Source: Clostridia bacterium (lineage in GTDB: Bacteria > Bacillota > Clostridia > Oscillospirales > CAG-272). Taken from it: DNA of 64,000 nucleotides. This document shows, piece after piece, positions 59,380 through 64,000 of this stretch. The stretch lies in NCBI GenBank assembly GCA_017453205.1, contig JAFTKO010000008.1, positions 1-64,000 on the forward strand, written 5' to 3'. Under the pieces are notes generated by a model. The model did no database searches. It saw nothing but the letters and a program-made list of their open reading frames with translations, and was not told where the DNA came from. Position 1 is the stretch's first letter. The number at the start of each line of letters is the position of its first letter. Made by a program: the position numbers and the translations under genes.

Positions 59380-60476
59380 AAGGAGAGCACCCGATCAATG
59401 GCATTTTAAAAGCAATCGGCCATTATGTGACCTTCTTTCTGCTTGTCGCTTTTGTCATTACTTGTTGTTTATCGCTGTTTGTCTCCACGTTATCGGATAG
59501 TTTGCAAATTACATTGACAAATGAGAATGTTGCCTTGGCAGCTAAGCTGACTTTTGCAAATGTCATATTTATCAGTCTGATCTTTACGGTCATCGATGCA
59601 ATTCGCCGAAAGCTAACGGTGGACCGTCCTGTAAAACACATCTCGGAAGCGGCGGAAAGAATGATGCAAGGCAATTTTGACGTTCGCATCCCAATATCGT
59701 CAACGCTGGGGACCGACGGTAAGTTTAACGAGATCATTGAGTGTATCAACCATATGGCAGAAGAACTCTCGGGAGTGGAAACACTGCGAACCGATTTTAT
59801 CGCCAATGTTTCCCACGAAATGAAAACCCCGCTTGCGGTCATGCAAAATTACGGAACCTTACTGCAAGCCCCCAATATGACCGACGATAAACGCATTGAA
59901 TACGCAAAAGCCGTAAGCGATGCCTCACGCCGACTTGCCGATATGATGACCAACATTCTCAAGCTCAATCGATTGGAAAATCAGCAGATCTATCCCAAAG
60001 CCGAAACCTACGATCTCGGGGAACAGCTTTGCGAGTGCTTGCTGCAATACGAAAATGTATGGGAAACACGCAGGATCGAGATCGACACCGATATAGCAGA
60101 AAACGTCACCGTAAAAGCCGATGCCGAGCTCCTTTCGCTCGTATGGAACAACCTGTTTTCCAACGCATTTAAGTTTACCGAAGTGGGCGGAACTGTTTCG
60201 CTGTCTCTTTCCACCACCGATGAATTTGCCGTCGTTAAGGTCACCGATACCGGCTGCGGCATGTCTGCCGAGGTTGGCGCGCATATATTTGAAAAATTTT
60301 ATCAAGGAGACACCTCCCACGCAACCCAAGGTAACGGACTCGGATTGGCACTTGTAAAGCGCGTTGTGGATATTATGCAGGGGGAGATTGCCGTGGAAAG
60401 TACACTCGGCGCAGGAACAACATTTACCGTTAAGATTAGGAGGGCAGAAAATGAACATTTGGAAGAAAATCGGTAA
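59376..60476 (+). CDS. Sensor histidine kinase
   Basis: A 366-residue kinase. Two transmembrane segments (about residues 15-36 and 52-75), almost no external loop between them, then HAMP (DRPVKHISEAAERMMQGNFD), the phosphoacceptor box NVSHEMKTPLAVM, and the ATPase domain (WNNLFSNAFKF, VTDTGCGMS, GNGLGLALVK). The short loop is the intramembrane-sensing type used with peptide exporters. ATGA overlap with the response regulator. Confidence 0.93.
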   Translation: MKGEHPINGILKAIGHYVTFFLLVAFVITCCLSLFVSTLSDSLQITLTNENVALAAKLTFANVIFISLIFTVIDAIRRKLTVDRPVKHISEAAERMMQGNFDVRIPISSTLGTDGKFNEIIECINHMAEELSGVETLRTDFIANVSHEMKTPLAVMQNYGTLLQAPNMTDDKRIEYAKAVSDASRRLADMMTNILKLNRLENQQIYPKAETYDLGEQLCECLLQYENVWETRRIEIDTDIAENVTVKADAELLSLVWNNLFSNAFKFTEVGGTVSLSLSTTDEFAVVKVTDTGCGMSAEVGAHIFEKFYQGDTSHATQGNGLGLALVKRVVDIMQGEIAVESTLGAGTTFTVKIRRAENEHLEENR

Positions 60477-61335
60477 AGCGATCTTATTTCCGCACATTGC
60501 CATCATGCTCATACTTGTTCCCGTTTCTCTTGTGTTTCTTGTATATTCGATGGTGTTTGTCGGAACCGAATCAGCGATTTCTTATATTTCCTATGTCCTT
60601 GCCGCCTATACTTTGACGGTATGGTGCTTTAAAATTCCAAAAATCATTCGTTTTTTCAAAGCCTTTAAGGATGAAAATCGGTATGCAAGGCGCTGGCTTG
60701 ACGACACGCGGTTACGGGTGAATGTCTCTCTTTACGGTTCCTTGCTTTGGAACACCGCCTATGCCGTTTTTCAGCTATGGCTCGGATTTTATCATTCATC
60801 GTTTTGGTTTTATTCCTTGGCAGGCTATTACCTGTCTCTCGCCATCATGCGATTTTTCTTGGTGCGTCATACACGCTTACACAAGCCCGGCGCGCAGATG
60901 CGTTCCGAGCTGATCAAATACCGTGCTTGCGGTTGGGTTTTCCTTGTGATGAATCTTGCACTGACCTTGATCGTGTTCTTTATGGTATATTGGAACCGAA
61001 CCTTTAGGCACCATGAGATCACCACCATTGCCATGGCGGCATATACCTTTACCGCATTTACCGTTGCCATTGTCAATATCGTCAAATACCGCCAATATAA
61101 CAGTCCCGTATATTCGGCATCCAAAGCCATCAGCCTTGCCGCCGCGTGTGTATCTATGCTCACGCTTGAATCGACCATGCTGACGACCTTTGGGCAAAAT
61201 GAAGAAGTACAGTTCCGTCAGATCATGCTTGCGGCAACGGGCATTGCCGTATCGATATTTATCATTGTAATGGCAATTTACATGATCGTACAAGGCACCA
61301 AAAAAATAAAGCTCTTAGAGGAAGTAGAGGAGTGA
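60451..61335 (+). CDS. Polytopic membrane protein, hypothetical (294 aa)
   Basis: A 294-residue protein with about seven hydrophobic segments. ATG at 60451 with AGGAGGG upstream, overlapping the kinase end by 26 bases. Not recognised. Charged elements KIPKIIRFFKAFKDENRYARRWLDDTRLR and HTRLHKPGAQMRSELIKYRACG lie between helices. Overlap with the kinase shows it is part of the sensory operon. Confidence 0.7.
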   Translation: MNIWKKIGKAILFPHIAIMLILVPVSLVFLVYSMVFVGTESAISYISYVLAAYTLTVWCFKIPKIIRFFKAFKDENRYARRWLDDTRLRVNVSLYGSLLWNTAYAVFQLWLGFYHSSFWFYSLAGYYLSLAIMRFFLVRHTRLHKPGAQMRSELIKYRACGWVFLVMNLALTLIVFFMVYWNRTFRHHEITTIAMAAYTFTAFTVAIVNIVKYRQYNSPVYSASKAISLAAACVSMLTLESTMLTTFGQNEEVQFRQIMLAATGIAVSIFIIVMAIYMIVQGTKKIKLLEEVEE

Positions 61336-61339
61336 AACA

Positions 61340-61747
61340 ATGGATAACAAAAATGATAATCACGGATTCACTTATACGTATTCCGCAAAGGACCAAGAAG
61401 AGCTCAAGCGGATCCGTCAAAAATATATCTCTTCGAATGAAGATAAAATGGAGCGTTTGCGCCGCCTTGACCGCAGAGTAACCGAAAAAGCACAGGCGGT
61501 CTCGCTTGTATTCGGTATCATCGGTGCCTTGTTGCTTGGTCTTGGAATGAGCCTTGTCATGACGGAGTTCGGCGAGATGCTGGGTTCCCATCGCGATATG
61601 GCAATGCCGATCGGAATTGTGACAGGCATGATCGGCGGCGCTCTCGCTTGCTTTGCATATCCGATATACAACCATATCTTAAAACATGAACGAAAAAAGA
61701 TCGCCCCCGAAATTTTGAAGCTGACAGATGAACTGTTGAAGAAGTGA
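61340..61747 (+). CDS. Small two-helix membrane protein, hypothetical (135 aa)
   Basis: A charged N-terminal helix or coil (residues 15-50, QEELKRIRQKYISSNEDKMERL), then two transmembrane helices (VSLVFGIIGALLLGLGMSLV and MPIGIVTGMIGGALACFAYPIY), and a basic tail. It has the general form of the small dihydropteridine-like unnamed proteins found after kinases in clostridial operons. Four bases after the preceding gene. Confidence 0.65.
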   Translation: MDNKNDNHGFTYTYSAKDQEELKRIRQKYISSNEDKMERLRRLDRRVTEKAQAVSLVFGIIGALLLGLGMSLVMTEFGEMLGSHRDMAMPIGIVTGMIGGALACFAYPIYNHILKHERKKIAPEILKLTDELLKK

Positions 61748-61806
61748 AGAAAACGATCCCGAGCATCGGATGATAAAAATATATTATTTTTCAATTTTTT
61801 CTTGTT

Positions 61807-61850
61807 TTGTTGAAAATTCAACAGACTTTTATCGTGGTTTATGCTATAAT
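61807..61850 (+). promoter_or_regulatory. Promoter of the D-lactate dehydrogenase gene with a Rex-like operator
   Basis: Operator TTGTTGA-AAAT-TCAACAG (61807-61824). The -10 TATAAT (61845-61850) has a TG extension one base before it; the -35 is not obvious, so an extended -10 promoter is likely. The operator overlaps the -35 zone. Confidence 0.65.
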
Positions 61851-61878
61851 GGTGCCAGAAAATCAAGGAGATTTGAAC

Positions 61879-62913
61879 ATGAAAATCGCTTTTTTTGATA
61901 CCAAGCCCTATGATAAACCGTCCTTTGATAAATTCGGAGCAGAGTTCGGGGTAAAATTCAAATATTTCGAGACGAAGCTCAATGAGGACACCGTTGATCT
62001 GGCAAACGGCTATGACGGCGTTTGTGTGTTCGTCAACGACACCGTAAACGCGGCGGTGATCGACCGTTTGTGCGAAATGGGTGTCAAGGTGGTGGCATTG
62101 CGCTGTGCAGGCTTTAACAATGTGGATATGAAGCACGCCTTTGGAAGGATTCATGTGTTGCGTGTCCCCGCCTACTCGCCCTACGCCGTTGCCGAGCACG
62201 CAATGGCAATGCTTTTGACCTCAATCCGCCGCATCCACAAGGCTTATATCCGCACCCGAGATTTCAACTTCAGTCTGGCCGGAATGACCGGCTTTGACCT
62301 GCACGGCAAAACAGTGGGGGTAATCGGTACCGGCCGTATCGGACAGGTGTTCATCCAAATATGCCGCGGGTTCGGTATGAGGGTGTTGGCTTATGACAAG
62401 TATCAAACACCGGGGCTCGATAACGGGGATACGGTCAAATACGTTTCCTTGGAAGAGCTGTTTGCGGCAAGCGATATCATTTCCCTGCACTGCCCCTTGA
62501 CCGAAGAGACCTACCACATCATTGACGAAAACAGTCTGTCAAAGTGTAAGCACGGAGTCGTGATTCTCAACACCTCAAGAGGGGCGTTGGTAGATGCGGA
62601 AGCGCTTCTGACGGGCATTAAAACCCGCAAGGTGGGGGCGGCGTGCTTGGACGTATACGAGGAAGAATCCGAGTTATTCTTTGAGGACTTTTCGGGACAT
62701 ATCTTGGAAGATGACACACTGGCACGGCTGATCTCCATGCCCAATGTGATCGTGACATCGCACCAAGCCTTTCTCACAGAGGAGGCGCTCTCCAACATCG
62801 CGGAGACCACGGTTAAAAACATTGTCGGCTTTTTTGAAACCAATCAGTGCCCGAATGAGCTCTGCTACCGTTGCGGGAACGCCGAGGATTGCAAAAGCGG
62901 AAAATGCTTTTGA
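61879..62913 (+). CDS. ldhA: D-2-hydroxyacid dehydrogenase, D-lactate dehydrogenase type
   Basis: A 344-residue NADH-dependent enzyme of the D-LDH family. Start at 61879 with AAGGAG; earlier ATG at 61807 is in the operator and rejected. RCAGFNNVD, GVIGTGRIGQV (nucleotide loop), catalytic Arg in NTSRGALVDAEAL, Glu and His in TSHQAFLTEEAL. Reduces pyruvate to D-lactate, regenerating NAD. The Rex-like operator at its promoter links it with the ADH operon. A Cys-rich tail (CYRCGNAEDCKSGKCF) follows the last helix, which is unusual. Confidence 0.9.
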   Translation: MKIAFFDTKPYDKPSFDKFGAEFGVKFKYFETKLNEDTVDLANGYDGVCVFVNDTVNAAVIDRLCEMGVKVVALRCAGFNNVDMKHAFGRIHVLRVPAYSPYAVAEHAMAMLLTSIRRIHKAYIRTRDFNFSLAGMTGFDLHGKTVGVIGTGRIGQVFIQICRGFGMRVLAYDKYQTPGLDNGDTVKYVSLEELFAASDIISLHCPLTEETYHIIDENSLSKCKHGVVILNTSRGALVDAEALLTGIKTRKVGAACLDVYEEESELFFEDFSGHILEDDTLARLISMPNVIVTSHQAFLTEEALSNIAETTVKNIVGFFETNQCPNELCYRCGNAEDCKSGKCF

Positions 62914-62967
62914 GCGCACAAACCCGAAATATAAAAAATAATTTATAATTTTAAGGAGGATTTCATC

Positions 62968-63480
62968 ATGTTAAACGCAAAAGTACATGAACTGCTGAAC
63001 AGCCAGATCAACAAGGAGTTTTACTCCGCATATCTGTATTTGGATTTTTCCAATTACTTCAAAGCAAAAGGGCTTGACGGATTTGCCAACTGGTATATGA
63101 TCCAAGCCCAAGAGGAAAGAGATCATGCCATGCTGTTCTACACCTACTTGCAAAATGAAAACATGCCTGTCACCTTGGAAGCGATCGCAAAGCCCGACAA
63201 GGTTTTTGAAAGCCATATGGCGGTATTGCAGGCGGGTCTTGCGCATGAACAATACGTCACTTCCCTCATCAATGACATCTACGGCGCGGCTTACGATGTC
63301 AGAGATTTCCGTACCATGCAGTTCCTTGATTGGTTCGTAAAGGAACAGGGTGAGGAAGAAACAAACGCCAATGATATGATCTCCAAGATGGAGCTGTTCG
63401 GCTCCGATCCCAAGAGTCTGTATATGCTCAATCAGGAGCTTGCGGCAAGAGTCTATACCGCACCTTCATTGGTTCTGTAA
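62968..63480 (+). CDS. ftnA: Ferritin
   Basis: A 170-residue bacterial ferritin that oxidises and stores iron. EFYSAYLYLDFSNYF, EERDHAMLFY and the C-terminal EQGEEETNANDM give the four-helix bundle iron ligands. AAGGAGG before the ATG. Single gene with a strong terminator, next to a Crp/Fnr-type regulator. Confidence 0.94.
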   Translation: MLNAKVHELLNSQINKEFYSAYLYLDFSNYFKAKGLDGFANWYMIQAQEERDHAMLFYTYLQNENMPVTLEAIAKPDKVFESHMAVLQAGLAHEQYVTSLINDIYGAAYDVRDFRTMQFLDWFVKEQGEEETNANDMISKMELFGSDPKSLYMLNQELAARVYTAPSLVL

Positions 63481-63540
63481 AGAAAGCGCGACGAACCTTT
63501 AAAAAATACACGCGGTATACAATCTTTCACCTTAACCCGA

Positions 63541-63567
63541 AAAGCCACCCCAACGGGTGGCTTTTTA
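63541..63567. terminator. Bidirectional terminator between ferritin and Crp/Fnr gene
   Basis: Stem AAAAGCCACCC / GGGTGGCTTTT, loop CAAC, T5 on the plus side. Confidence 0.85.
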
Positions 63568-63592
63568 GGTTGCGGTCAAAGACGTTATATCT

Positions 63593-64000
63593 TTACAAAA
63601 GCCGGAAGTGATTTTTTTGAGTTTCAATCATCCCCTCTTTTTTCATTTTCCCGATCTCGGCGGACAAACCGCTCCGATCCACCTCCAAGTAATCGGCAAG
63701 CTCTTGACGGTCAAACGGAATATCGAAGCTGTTGCTGTCATGTTCCTTTGCTTGCAACGCCAGATATGCCATCAGCTTTTCGCGCGTGGTCCGTTTGGAA
63801 GTAACCTCTATCCTTTGATGAAACATAATGGTTTTGGATGCCATATCCTTCATCAAATTAAAAATCAGCTGCTGATGAAAATCGCAGTGATTGGAACAGG
63901 TGTGCAAAACATGACTGCAATCGATCAGCATGACCTCACAAGGATCATTTGCAACCACGCTCACGGGCAACGAACACACCTCGGCACAGGCAAAAGCCTC
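63593..64000 (-). CDS. Crp/Fnr family transcriptional regulator (partial, N-terminus outside the window)
   Basis: 136 codons open to the window edge, so the start lies beyond 64000. The visible part has the end of the cyclic-nucleotide-binding fold (VVANDPCEVMLIDCSHVLHTC), the long dimer helix (FHQQLIFNLMKDMASKTIMFHQRIEVTSKRTTREKL), and the winged helix (DIPFDRQELADYLEVDRSGLSAEIGKMKKEGMI). Cys residues near the helix (CSHVLHTCSNHC) could bind an iron-sulfur cluster, so an oxygen or redox sensor is possible. No direct cluster proof. Confidence 0.85.
   Translation of the reverse strand, partial: EAFACAEVCSLPVSVVANDPCEVMLIDCSHVLHTCSNHCDFHQQLIFNLMKDMASKTIMFHQRIEVTSKRTTREKLMAYLALQAKEHDSNSFDIPFDRQELADYLEVDRSGLSAEIGKMKKEGMIETQKNHFRLL

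Overview
The window comes from a low-to-moderate-GC Firmicute of class Clostridia, probably an uncultured gut anaerobe related to Oscillospirales or Christensenellales. This is inferred from the glycyl radical enzyme, the Rex-like operators at fermentative genes, the sporulation-type YtvI protein, the LVSC-type lipoboxes, strong AGGAGG ribosome sites and the DUF6062/MnmM/DUF4349 genes. No 16S gene, phage module, transposase or CRISPR array was seen.

Layout. 1-8152 (minus) is one apparent seven-gene operon: manA, five tandem endonuclease/exonuclease/phosphatase (EEP) proteins and a GH38 alpha-mannosidase cut by the window start. A divergent ROK regulator (8320-9471) probably controls it. 9587-15532 (minus) holds a lipoprotein solute-binding protein and two paralogous secreted repeat proteins with an unusual Gly-Cys C-terminal anchor. 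15837-20292 (plus) is a glycyl radical enzyme activase, the enzyme itself and a sedoheptulokinase-like FGGY kinase, followed by a GH76-like lipoprotein. 21969-25601 (minus) holds a 46-residue peptide gene missed by a length filter, an 823-residue secreted three-domain protein and a sixth EEP domain, separated from it only by an in-frame TAG.

26091-31806 carries mutY and then an ECF sigma, anti-sigma, VWA and DUF4349 envelope operon. 31949-34143 (minus) is DUF6062, mnmM and a VanY-like carboxypeptidase. 34273-35971 is a HAD phosphatase and a ROK glucokinase. 36195-38580 (minus) is a lipid glycosylation operon (PAP2, CrtO-like acyltransferase, MGDG-type glycosyltransferase), followed by ytvI. 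40256-45317 (plus) is a peptidyl-prolyl isomerase, a winged-helix regulator, an M29 aminopeptidase, pepT and glycerate kinase. feoB is on the minus strand.

47358-50690 is an AT-richer accessory segment beside a tRNA-Gln gene, with small membrane proteins, an HTH regulator and a putative nuclease-like protein. 50707-54007 (minus) links a lysoplasmalogenase-like protein, an aldehyde dehydrogenase and an iron alcohol dehydrogenase under a promoter with two Rex-like operators. The same kind of operator precedes a D-lactate dehydrogenase gene at 61879. 54441-61747 (plus) has two tandem ABC exporters, plsY and a two-component system with membrane proteins. Ferritin and a partial Crp/Fnr regulator end the window.

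Themes: extracellular mannose-containing glycan use, possibly with phosphodiester cleavage; redox-controlled handling of aldehydes, perhaps from plasmalogens; and an uncharacterised glycyl radical eliminase. Names rest on motif recognition by eye, without database searches.
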